64,000 bases of DNA, taken from assembly GCA_028277405.1 (NCBI GenBank), contig JANQGH010000050.1, forward strand, positions 62,001 through 126,000, read 5' to 3'. The notes under the pieces are model-generated. The model was not told where the DNA came from. It was given only the letters and a program-made list of their open reading frames with translations, and ran no database searches. The DNA is from Alphaproteobacteria bacterium (GTDB lineage: Bacteria; Pseudomonadota; Alphaproteobacteria; DSM-16000; Inquilinaceae). Shown one piece after another: positions 10,544-18,013 of the stretch (within the stretch, counting starts at the first letter, position 1; each line of letters opens with the position of its first letter). Position numbers and translations under genes: made by a program.

Positions 10544-11188
10544 ATGAAGCTCTATTCCTATTTCCGATCCTCCGCCGCCTACCGGGTGCGCATCGCGCTG
10601 GCGCTGAAGGGCCTCGATTACGAGATGGATTTCGTCCATCTGCGGCGCAAGGAGCATCGATCGGACGACTATCTGGCGCTGAACCCCCAGGGTCTGGTGC
10701 CGACCCTGGTCGACGATGACGGCACGGCGCTCACACAGTCGCTGGCGATCGTCGAGTATCTCGAAGAGACGCGGCCCGAACCGCCGCTGCTGCCCGGGGA
10801 TGCGGCCGGCCGGGCGCGGGTGCGGGCGCTGGCGTCGGCCATCGCCTGCGAGATCCATCCGGTGAACAATCTGCGCGTGCTGCTCTACCTGACCCGCGAG
10901 ATGGGTGTCGACGACGAGGCCAAGAACGTCTGGTACCGCCACTGGGTCGACGAGGGTTTGACGGGCCTTGAGAGCATGTTGGCGGGCCATCCGGCGACCG
11001 GGCGGTTTTGCCATGGCGACCGGCCGACCCTGGCCGACGCCTTTCTGGTGCCTCAGATCTTCAACGCCGAACGGTTCGGCTGCGACCTCGACAAGTTCCC
11101 GACCGTGCGGCGCATCAACGAAGAAATGCTGGCCCTCCCGGCGCTGGCGGGCACCGCGCCCGGCGACCAGCCGGACAGCGAGGCCTAA
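10544..11188 (+). CDS. maiA: Maleylacetoacetate isomerase (zeta-class glutathione transferase)
   Basis: Isomerises maleylacetoacetate to fumarylacetoacetate in tyrosine catabolism, using glutathione. The 214-residue protein carries the zeta-class signature SSAAYRVRIALALKG at residues 9-23 (catalytic Ser and Cys-like loop region), the GSH-site LTQSLAIVEYLEE, and a helical C-terminal domain ending in DRPTLADAFLVPQIFNAERFG. hmgA and fahA, often adjacent, are not in this window. Its 3' end overlaps the convergent Ni/Co transporter gene by 4 bases. Confidence 0.92.
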   Translation: MKLYSYFRSSAAYRVRIALALKGLDYEMDFVHLRRKEHRSDDYLALNPQGLVPTLVDDDGTALTQSLAIVEYLEETRPEPPLLPGDAAGRARVRALASAIACEIHPVNNLRVLLYLTREMGVDDEAKNVWYRHWVDEGLTGLESMLAGHPATGRFCHGDRPTLADAFLVPQIFNAERFGCDLDKFPTVRRINEEMLALPALAGTAPGDQPDSEA

Positions 11189-12141
11189 AACAGGCGTCCG
11201 GCGGCGGCGAGGAAGAACAGGCAGCCGAAGGTCAACACGGCCGCCGATCCCACGATGGCAAGACCGCGCTGGGCAAAGACAAAGCCACGACCATGACCGT
11301 GGCCGCCGGCGACGGCCAATGCCGCGCCGCGCACGCCGATGCTGGCCAGCGCGATGATGGCGACCGTCAGGCCGACGCCGATCGCTAATGCGAGCACGGC
11401 GGCGATGCCGGCGAGAAAAAGCCCGTTGGCCAGTGTGAACAAGAGGATCAGCAAGGCGCCTGTGCAGGGGCGCAAGGCCACGGCGGCGCCTAGGGGCAGC
11501 AAGCCCCGGCCGCTGTCCCTGCTTTGTTGGTGGTGGCCGTGGTGATGGTCGTGGTCGTGACCGTGATCCATGCCGCAGGTGTGGCGGCCCCGCAACGAAT
11601 TCACCAGCATCGCGAGGCCCAATAGGATGATCAAGCCATAGCTGGCCAGCTCAAGCCAATCGGCACGCGCGGTCAGGGCGGGCCCGGCGAGGCCAAGCAC
11701 CACCGACAGCGCACCGACCAGCACGATGGCGGTAACGCCTTGGCCCAGGGCCATCAGGAACGAGGCGCCGACCGCACGCCCGATCGACAGCCGGCGGGCC
11801 AGTAGATAGGACGCCACCACGGCCTTGCCATGGCCCGGCCCGGCGGCGTGCAGGACGCCGTAGATGAAGCCGATCAGGCACAGCCAGAACACCGCAAACC
11901 CGTTGCCGCCGCGCATGTCGACCAGTTCGGTGTTCAGCCGTCGGCTCAGCTCCACTTGCCAGGTGTTGATCTGCTGAACGACCGACCTGAGCGGTGCCGG
12001 CAGATACTCCAGGAAGCTCGACTGTTCGGGGCTTGCCGATCCGCGCGGGATCATCGGCTGGGCCGTGGCGGCCGCGTCGAAGACAAAAACGATCATGAGG
12101 GCGACGAGGCCGATCGCCGCCAGGCCTCTCCACCGGATCAA
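11185..12141 (-). CDS. Nickel/cobalt transporter (NicO/RcnA-like family)
   Basis: Polytopic inner-membrane protein of 318 residues moving Ni2+ or Co2+. A signal-anchor segment (AAIGLVALMIVFVFDAAATA) precedes a periplasmic region and about six membrane helices. HAAGPGHGKAVVASYLL is the family metal-path motif. A cytoplasmic loop is His/Asp-rich (MDHGHDHDHHHGHH), and GAAVALRPCTGALLILLFTL follows. I chose a TTG start at 12141: GGAGG lies 6 bases upstream and the start overlaps the DUF1007 stop by 4 bases (TTGA), implying translational coupling. An ATG at 12165 is the alternative. Confidence 0.88.
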   Translation of the reverse strand: MIRWRGLAAIGLVALMIVFVFDAAATAQPMIPRGSASPEQSSFLEYLPAPLRSVVQQINTWQVELSRRLNTELVDMRGGNGFAVFWLCLIGFIYGVLHAAGPGHGKAVVASYLLARRLSIGRAVGASFLMALGQGVTAIVLVGALSVVLGLAGPALTARADWLELASYGLIILLGLAMLVNSLRGRHTCGMDHGHDHDHHHGHHQQSRDSGRGLLPLGAAVALRPCTGALLILLFTLANGLFLAGIAAVLALAIGVGLTVAIIALASIGVRGAALAVAGGHGHGRGFVFAQRGLAIVGSAAVLTFGCLFFLAAAGRLF

Positions 12142-12758
12142 GACGTGCCTCCGGCCCTTTCGCATGCCATGCCGTGGCCGGTGACGGGCCCGAAATACCA
12201 CGACACCAGATCGTAGCGACGTGCCTCGCACGTCCAGGCGGTCGACGCTTGCACAGCGATCACCGTGTCGTCAGCGATCTGGAAGGCGATGAAATGCTCT
12301 TCGTCGAACGGCACGAACTCGACGGTATCGGCGACCGGCAGATCGGTCCGCAAGGTGAAACCGGCGCTCAGGATCCCGTCCTCGGCGCCGACCCAGAAAT
12401 CGCTGGCGATACCGGATTGATGCCACTCACCGTCGATGCCGACCCGCGTGAAATAGCCATAGTCGCCCAACTCGGCGAAGAAAACCCCCACCAGGGCCGA
12501 TCGCTCATCCGCGTTCAGGGCGCCGTCGCCATCGAGGTCAAAGTCGGCAAGCACGACCTCTGAATAGATCGGGTCGAAGCGCCACGAGGTCTCCACGCCG
12601 ACCAGCCGGCCATCCTCGAAGACCGGAACGAAGCCCGTATCGACGAACACATGGGGGTGGGCGACCGCACTCGAAGACAGACCAATGCCTGCGGCCAGGA
12701 CCAGGGCCGCGCCTGCCGTCCCGGGTCGCATCGGATGCGTTTTCCCCCGCGCGTTCAA
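12138..12758 (-). CDS. DUF1007 family periplasmic protein with EF-hand-like loop
   Basis: A 206-residue exported protein. The signal peptide ends near SSSAVA and is followed at once by HPHVFVDTGFVPVF, the DUF1007 N-terminus. An acidic DFDLDGDGALNADE loop (residues about 72-85) has EF-hand spacing. DUF1007 genes frequently pair with NicO-family transporters, and here the gene is coupled to one, so a periplasmic metal-binding or delivery role is plausible. It lies 5 bases after the DsbA-like gene. N-terminal His-Pro-His could bind metal; that is inference. Confidence 0.85.
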   Translation of the reverse strand: MNARGKTHPMRPGTAGAALVLAAGIGLSSSAVAHPHVFVDTGFVPVFEDGRLVGVETSWRFDPIYSEVVLADFDLDGDGALNADERSALVGVFFAELGDYGYFTRVGIDGEWHQSGIASDFWVGAEDGILSAGFTLRTDLPVADTVEFVPFDEEHFIAFQIADDTVIAVQASTAWTCEARRYDLVSWYFGPVTGHGMACERAGGTS

Positions 12759-12763
12759 TCCGG

Positions 12764-13501
12764 TCAGCTCTCCTGTCTCGCGTGGTCGATGGCGTCTTCA
12801 AGAGCAGCCAGTCCGACGGCGCCGGGGATAACGCGCTCGCCGACCACGAAGGCTGGCGTACCGCGCACGCCGATCGCCTCGGCGAGTTGCAGATTGTCCG
12901 AGATTTCCTGCGCCACGGCCTCCGATTCCATGTCGACACGAAGCTGGTCGACATCCAGGCCGACCTCTTCGGCGATGGCGAAGATCGAATCGTCGGTATG
13001 CGTGCCGCGATGCGACATCAGGGCCATGTGATATTCCAGGTACAGCCCCTGCTCGCGTGACGCCAGGGCGGCGCGCGCGGCGGTCAGCGAACTCGGCCCC
13101 AGGATCGGGATTTCCAGGAACACGATGCGCAAATCGTCGTCGGTTTCCGATAGGGTCTGCACATCGTCCAGCGCGCGTTTGCAGAAGCCGCAATTGTAAT
13201 CGAAGAACTCGACCAGTGTGACACTGGCGTCCTCCGGCCCGATCGACGGGGCGTTGCTTTCGAACAGGCGCTCGCCAAGGCTGGCCACCGCATCCTGTTG
13301 GGCGCGGGCGTCGGCTTGCTCCTGCTCCGCCTGATAGATCTGCAGGGCCTCGATCAAGACTTCCGGGTTTTCGATCAGGTAATCGCGGATGATCAACCGG
13401 ATGGCGTCCTCCTCCGCGCTGTCGAATTGAGCCATCGCGGCGGGTGCCGAGGACAGGGCCAGCACGACAGCGGTGGCGGGAACGAGCAGACGACGCAGCA
13501 T
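12764..13501 (-). CDS. DsbA family thiol:disulfide oxidoreductase
   Basis: Periplasmic thioredoxin-fold protein of 245 residues. Signal peptide (PATAVVLALSSAPAAMA), then a helical segment DYLIENPEVLIEALQIYQ typical of the BdbD/ScsC-like subgroup, the active site FFDYNCGFCKR near residue 105, and the cis-proline loop RGTPAFVVG near 210. It probably forms or isomerises disulfides in secreted proteins. It is the first gene of a tight minus-strand operon with the DUF1007 and Ni/Co transporter genes; the link between thiol chemistry and metal transport is not obvious. Confidence 0.92.
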   Translation of the reverse strand: MLRRLLVPATAVVLALSSAPAAMAQFDSAEEDAIRLIIRDYLIENPEVLIEALQIYQAEQEQADARAQQDAVASLGERLFESNAPSIGPEDASVTLVEFFDYNCGFCKRALDDVQTLSETDDDLRIVFLEIPILGPSSLTAARAALASREQGLYLEYHMALMSHRGTHTDDSIFAIAEEVGLDVDQLRVDMESEAVAQEISDNLQLAEAIGVRGTPAFVVGERVIPGAVGLAALEDAIDHARQES

Positions 13502-13598
13502 CGTCGGTCCTTTCAGTGGGCGTCACGAATCATGTGCCGGCATATGATGGCGCGGGTAAGGCGCCGTCAAGCTGACGGGCTTCAAATTCACGTGGGCA

Positions 13599-13616
13599 CT
13601 GACGTGCTAACGTCAG
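13599..13616 (-). terminator. Hairpin just after the M48 protease gene
   Basis: CTGACG (13599-13604) and CGTCAG (13611-13616) form a perfect 6-bp stem with a 6-base loop, 4 bases past the stop codon of the protease gene. There is no clear T run, so this is at best a weak or Rho-assisted terminator. Confidence 0.35.
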
Positions 13617-13619
13617 ACC

Positions 13620-14960
13620 CTATCGGTTCAAGCGCTCGGCCTCGCGCTGCACGTCGAGGGCCCTCAATTGGCCTGGCGAACCGTTCGGCAAGGACTGCAA
13701 GGCGCGGGCGACCTGCTGGTTGGCCATCTGGGTGTCGCCCAGGGCCAGCGCCTCCTCCGCCAGCGACAATGCCATCATGCCCATATTGTTCAGCCTGCCA
13801 TAAGCGGTCGCCAGCAGGCGGAAGGCGAAGGGCGAACGGCCGCCCGGCCGCTGGACGGCGGACGCAAGCTGATCGACGGCGGCCTGCAGGTTCGCCTCGC
13901 CGCCCGTTTCGATCAGGACCCGCGCCAGGGCGACCTGGATCAAGGGCTGGCCCGGCAGAAGCTGGTTGGCCCGCTCATAATATGGTCGCGATTCCTGAAT
14001 GCGCCCGTTTTCGAACAGGATCTGGCCCATCAGTTCCTGGAAATACGGGTTGGACGGCTCGGCCGCGATCAACTGGTTCATGATCCCGGTCGCCTGGCCA
14101 AGCTGACCGGTCCGGTAAAGCGCGATGGCGCGTCCATAGCGGTCGGCGATGCCGGGTGCACCCGCAGGGTAGAGCTGCAGGGCGAGCCCCGGTTGCTGAA
14201 AACCGATCAGCTTGGCGCGCAGGCGATCGAAATCGGACCAAACCTGGGGGGAGAATTCGCGGCCCGTCAGACTTGAGTTCGCGACGTGATTGCGCACCGT
14301 GTCGATGCGGTCGAAGGTCAGCGGGTGGGTGCGCAGATACTCCGACTGTCGGCTGGCCGGCACCAGATCTTGGTCCTGCAGGGTTTCGAGAAACGACAAC
14401 AGGCCCTCGGACGAAAAGCCGGCCTGGTCCATGTAGCGCAGCGCGGCTTGGTCCGCCGCGCTTTCCATCGTCCGGCTGTAGGACAGCATGGAGTTCAAGG
14501 CCATCGACTGGCCGCCGACCGCGGCCGCGGCGCCGATATCGCCACCGCCGGCGGCCGCTGCCGCGGCCCCGAGCAGGCTGGTCAAAATCGCCAGTTGGCG
14601 CGCCCGTTCCACCTGTTCCTGGCCGCGCGCAATGTGGCCGCCGGCGATATGGCCGGCCTCGTGGGCGATAACGCCCAGCAGTTCGCCCGGCGACTCGGTG
14701 CGCGCGATCAGGCCCGTGTTGAGAAACAGATTCTGGCCGCCGGCGACAAAGGCGTTCAGGTCGCTGTCATTGACCAGATAGATATTGACCGCGCTGGGGC
14801 TGAGACCTGCCGCCTGGAAGATTGGCCGGGCCATTTCTCGGATGATAGTCTCAATCTCCGTATCCCGGATGAATGAGATCCGGCCTTGTCCAAAGGCGTC
14901 CGATACGCTACCGCCAGCAACGAAGCAAAAAACCAAGAGAAGTCGAATGAACGCGCGCAC
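13620..14960 (-). CDS. M48 family metalloprotease with TPRs (BepA/YfgC-like)
   Basis: Exported zinc protease of 446 residues implicated in outer-membrane protein quality control. A signal peptide (IRLLLVFCFVAGGSVSDAFG) precedes the M48 domain with the zinc motif GVIAHEAGHIAGGH near residue 98 and a third ligand region SRTMESAADQAALRYM near 165. Repeat helices follow (RYGRAIALYRTGQLGQA; PYYERANQLLPGQPL), forming the TPR half. Length and layout match BepA. Its 5' end overlaps the proposed start of the divergent lipoprotein gene by 14 bases. Confidence 0.92.
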   Translation of the reverse strand: MRAFIRLLLVFCFVAGGSVSDAFGQGRISFIRDTEIETIIREMARPIFQAAGLSPSAVNIYLVNDSDLNAFVAGGQNLFLNTGLIARTESPGELLGVIAHEAGHIAGGHIARGQEQVERARQLAILTSLLGAAAAAAGGGDIGAAAAVGGQSMALNSMLSYSRTMESAADQAALRYMDQAGFSSEGLLSFLETLQDQDLVPASRQSEYLRTHPLTFDRIDTVRNHVANSSLTGREFSPQVWSDFDRLRAKLIGFQQPGLALQLYPAGAPGIADRYGRAIALYRTGQLGQATGIMNQLIAAEPSNPYFQELMGQILFENGRIQESRPYYERANQLLPGQPLIQVALARVLIETGGEANLQAAVDQLASAVQRPGGRSPFAFRLLATAYGRLNNMGMMALSLAEEALALGDTQMANQQVARALQSLPNGSPGQLRALDVQREAERLNR

Positions 14961-16143
14961 GCCAACCTCGTCAGCTTGGACCCGATGGTCACATCATAAG
15001 CGACAACTGTGCCGGGTTGCCGGCATTTTTGCTGTGACCGCCGTCCTGGTCGGCTGTGTGGCGATCGTGCGCGAGAGCGATTTGGTCGTGCGCATCGGCG
15101 CGGCCTCCGACGTGGCCCAGGCCACAGAGGTGGGTCTGGAGGTGCTGGACGGCAACGGCTCCGCCGCCGATGCGGTTGTTGCCATGGCCATGATGATGGC
15201 GGTGACGCGGCCCGATGCCGTCGGCATTGCCGGCGGTGGTACGTGCCTGGTCTTCGATCCCGAGGAGAAGACCACGCGCCTGATCGACTTCCCGGCCGAG
15301 CCGGCGGGTGGCGGGGCCGCCGTCCCCGGTTTCCTGCGCGGCCTGTCGGCCATCCATGCCGATTATGGCCAGTTGCGCTGGTCGGAGATGGTGGCGATCG
15401 CCGAAACCAGCCTGCGCATCGCACCGCCGGGCACGGACTCCGCCGGGCGCACCGCCGGCGAACGGCTGGCGCTGGCCGACAGCATGGCCGCGATCAGGGT
15501 CGGCGGCATCCAGGCGTTCTACGAGGGCCCGCTCGGCCGAAGCTACGCGGAAGGTGTGCAGGCGCGTGGCTTGTCGCTCAGCTTCGACCAGATCAGGGCA
15601 TCGCGCATTGCCTGGCAAGAGCCGGCGACCGCGCCGTTCGGCAACAATCTCGTCGCCTTCGGCCCGGCGCTCGGCGGGCGCGGCATTCGGCTGGTCGAGG
15701 CGTTTCAGGCGGCGGCCGCCGGACAGCCCTTGCCGGGCGGCCGACCGGCCGGTGAGGGCCTGGTCGCGGTGGCGATGTCCGGGGACGATATGGCGGTGGC
15801 CTGCGGCTTCGGCTTCAGCCCGGTGCAGGGCGGCGCCACGGCGGGCGACACGGGCATTCCCATCGGCGGGCCGACGCCGGACCTGCCGTCGATCGCCATT
15901 CACTACAACGAACCGGTCGCTGTGCCGATCGATATGCTGGGATCGACCGAGGCTGCAACCGTGTTCGGCGGCACGGTGGAAACGGCGGCGGCCAGCGGCT
16001 TGGCGACCGATACGATCCCGGCCTCCAGCCGGCTGACCGGGTTGATTTGCGCCTGGAACCGTGGGTCGGACCTGCAGTGCCGGGGCGTCGCCGATCCGCG
16101 CTTTGGGGGGTACGGCCTTGTGACGGAGACCCTGCTGCAGTGA
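14947..16143 (+). CDS. Gamma-glutamyltransferase-like lipoprotein, apparently lacking the catalytic Thr
   Basis: A 398-residue protein related to the large chain of gamma-glutamyltranspeptidase: GNGSAADAVVAMAMMMAVTR and GIAGGGTCLVFDPEE, then AVPGFLRGLSAIHADYG. A hydrophobic segment ending in VLVGC suggests a lipobox. Where active enzymes have the Thr-Thr-His autocleavage site, this one reads AGEGLVAVAMSGDDMAVACG, so the nucleophile seems missing and the small subunit is degenerate. It may be a binding or structural paralogue. The start is uncertain: ATG at 14947 gives a long n-region overlapping the divergent protease gene; a CTG or other start closer to 15000 is possible. Overlaps the next gene by 4 bases. 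Confidence 0.7.
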   Translation: MNARTPTSSAWTRWSHHKRQLCRVAGIFAVTAVLVGCVAIVRESDLVVRIGAASDVAQATEVGLEVLDGNGSAADAVVAMAMMMAVTRPDAVGIAGGGTCLVFDPEEKTTRLIDFPAEPAGGGAAVPGFLRGLSAIHADYGQLRWSEMVAIAETSLRIAPPGTDSAGRTAGERLALADSMAAIRVGGIQAFYEGPLGRSYAEGVQARGLSLSFDQIRASRIAWQEPATAPFGNNLVAFGPALGGRGIRLVEAFQAAAAGQPLPGGRPAGEGLVAVAMSGDDMAVACGFGFSPVQGGATAGDTGIPIGGPTPDLPSIAIHYNEPVAVPIDMLGSTEAATVFGGTVETAAASGLATDTIPASSRLTGLICAWNRGSDLQCRGVADPRFGGYGLVTETLLQ

Positions 16144-17288
16144 CCCTGAAGGTCGCGCGGCGCGGGCAGGTCCCGCCCTTCATTGTCATGGACGTCATGA
16201 CGGCCGCGGCGGAGCGGGCGCAAAGCCATGGCGACGTGTTGCATCTGGAGGTCGGCCAGCCCAGCACATCGGCGCCGCGCGGCGTGGTCGAGGCCGCGCA
16301 ACAGGCGCTGGAGAGCGAGGTGTTGGGCTACACGCTGGCGCTCGGCCTGCCCGAGCTGCGTCAGCGGCTGTCGCAGCACTATGCCGATCACTACGGCCAG
16401 CCGGTCTCGCCCGATCGCATTGCCGTCACCGCCGGGTCTTCGGGCGCCTTTCTGCTGGCCTTTCTCTCCGCGTTCGAGGTCGGCGACCGGGTCGCGCTTG
16501 GGGCGCCGGGCTATCCCGCCTATCGCAACATCCTGAGTGCGCTGGGGATCGAGGTGGTCGAGGTGCCGACCGGTCCCGAAACGCGGTTTCAGCCGTCGCC
16601 TGACCATTTGGACCGGCTGGACCGCCCGGTCGACGGTCTGATCGTCGCCAGCCCCTCGAACCCGACGGGCACCATGCTGGATCGCGACGCGTTTGCCGAT
16701 TTGGCGGACTATTGCGGCGCTCATGGCATCCGCCTGATCTCCGACGAGATCTATCACGGCATCAGCTACGGCATGGCCGAAACCACAGCGCTGTCGCTGA
16801 CCGACGACGCGATCGTCATCAACAGCTTCTCCAAATACTACTCCATGACCGGCTGGCGCCTGGGCTGGATGGTCCTGCCGGAGGAACTGGTGCGGCCGGT
16901 CGAGTGCCTGGCCCAGAACTTTTTCATCTCGCCCTCGGCCCTGTCGCAGCGCGCCGCGATGGCCGCGTTCGACTGCGGCGACGAGCTTGACGCCAACGTC
17001 GCGCGTTATGCGGCCAACCGCCGCTTGCTGCTTGACGGCCTGCCCAAGGCCGGTTTCGACCGATTGGCCCAGTCGGACGGCGCCTTTTATCTCTACGCCG
17101 ACATTGGCCGCCTGACCAACGACAGCGTGGCCTTTTGCCAGCGCATGCTGCAGGAAACGGGCATTGCGACCACGCCCGGGCCGGATTTCGACCCGGCCAG
17201 AGGGGCGCACACCATGCGCTTTTCCTTTGCCGGCGCCACGGAGACGATGGCGGAGGCGTCCGACCGGCTGCGGCGCTGGCTAACCTGA
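16140..17288 (+). CDS. Class I/II pyridoxal-phosphate aminotransferase
   Basis: A 382-residue PLP enzyme of aspartate-aminotransferase fold. Motifs: GYTLALGLPELRQRLS (substrate-side loop), APGYPAYRNIL, VASPSNPTGT, LISDEIYHGISY, and the Schiff-base lysine in NSFSKYYSMTGWRLGW, with the C-terminal TMRFSFAGA arginine region. The amino donor and acceptor cannot be read reliably. The GTG start at 16140 overlaps the preceding stop (GTGA), so the gene is coupled to the GGT-like gene; an upstream ATG would intrude far into that gene. Confidence 0.9.
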   Translation: MTLKVARRGQVPPFIVMDVMTAAAERAQSHGDVLHLEVGQPSTSAPRGVVEAAQQALESEVLGYTLALGLPELRQRLSQHYADHYGQPVSPDRIAVTAGSSGAFLLAFLSAFEVGDRVALGAPGYPAYRNILSALGIEVVEVPTGPETRFQPSPDHLDRLDRPVDGLIVASPSNPTGTMLDRDAFADLADYCGAHGIRLISDEIYHGISYGMAETTALSLTDDAIVINSFSKYYSMTGWRLGWMVLPEELVRPVECLAQNFFISPSALSQRAAMAAFDCGDELDANVARYAANRRLLLDGLPKAGFDRLAQSDGAFYLYADIGRLTNDSVAFCQRMLQETGIATTPGPDFDPARGAHTMRFSFAGATETMAEASDRLRRWLT

Positions 17289-17296
17289 CGGCCCCC

Positions 17297-18010
17297 GTGC
17301 GACACGTGTGGTCGTCTCTTCGGCGGGTTCGTCTGGCCCAACTGGCCAGGCAGGCGGCGAAGGTGCTGATCGTGTTGCTGATCGTCGTGCCCGTGGCCTT
17401 GACGCTGGTCTATCGCGTGGTGCCCGTGCCCGCGACACCGTTGATGGCCATCCGTCTGGTCGAGGGCGAGGGGTGGCACAGGGATTGGGTTCCCCTCAGC
17501 GCCGTGGCGGAGACGGTCGGCATCGCCGTGATCGCGGCTGAGGACAATCTGTTCTGCGAAAACCGGGGTTATGACTGGGACCAGGTCGCCGAGGCCTGGA
17601 CCACTTGGCGCGAGGGCGGGCGGCTGCGCGGCGCCAGCACGGTGTCGATGCAGGTCGCCCGAAACCTGTACCTCTGGCCGGGCGGCGGGTTCGCGCGAAA
17701 AGCCGTTGAAGTCTATTTCACCAGCATCGTCGAACTGCTGCTGCCCAAATGGCGCATCATGGAGATCTACCTGAACATCGCGGAGTGGGGGCCGGGCATC
17801 TATGGTGTCGGGGCGGCCGCGCGGCATTACTTCGGCGTCGAGGCCGAGAACCTGAATACTCGGCAGGCGGCCTTATTGGCCGCGATTCTTCCCGCACCGC
17901 GCAGCCGGTCGGCCGGCAATCCCAGCGCCTACGTGGCCCGCTATGCCGGCACGATCCAACGGCGCATGGGACAGCTCGGGCCGCTGACCGACTGCATTCT
18001 CCAGCGGTAG
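17297..18010 (+). CDS. mtgA: Monofunctional biosynthetic peptidoglycan transglycosylase
   Basis: Polymerises lipid II into glycan strands at the inner membrane (GT51 family). The 237-residue protein has one N-terminal membrane anchor (KVLIVLLIVVPVALTLVYRV), the catalytic-Glu motif AVIAAEDNLFCENRGYDWD, GASTVSMQVARNLYLWPG and KWRIMEIYLNIAEWGPGIYG. No transpeptidase domain follows, as expected. GTG at 17297 is the first reasonable start after the aminotransferase stop; a second GTG lies at 17306. It converges on rne with a 3-base gap. Confidence 0.93.
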   Translation: MRHVWSSLRRVRLAQLARQAAKVLIVLLIVVPVALTLVYRVVPVPATPLMAIRLVEGEGWHRDWVPLSAVAETVGIAVIAAEDNLFCENRGYDWDQVAEAWTTWREGGRLRGASTVSMQVARNLYLWPGGGFARKAVEVYFTSIVELLLPKWRIMEIYLNIAEWGPGIYGVGAAARHYFGVEAENLNTRQAALLAAILPAPRSRSAGNPSAYVARYAGTIQRRMGQLGPLTDCILQR

Positions 18011-18013
18011 ACG

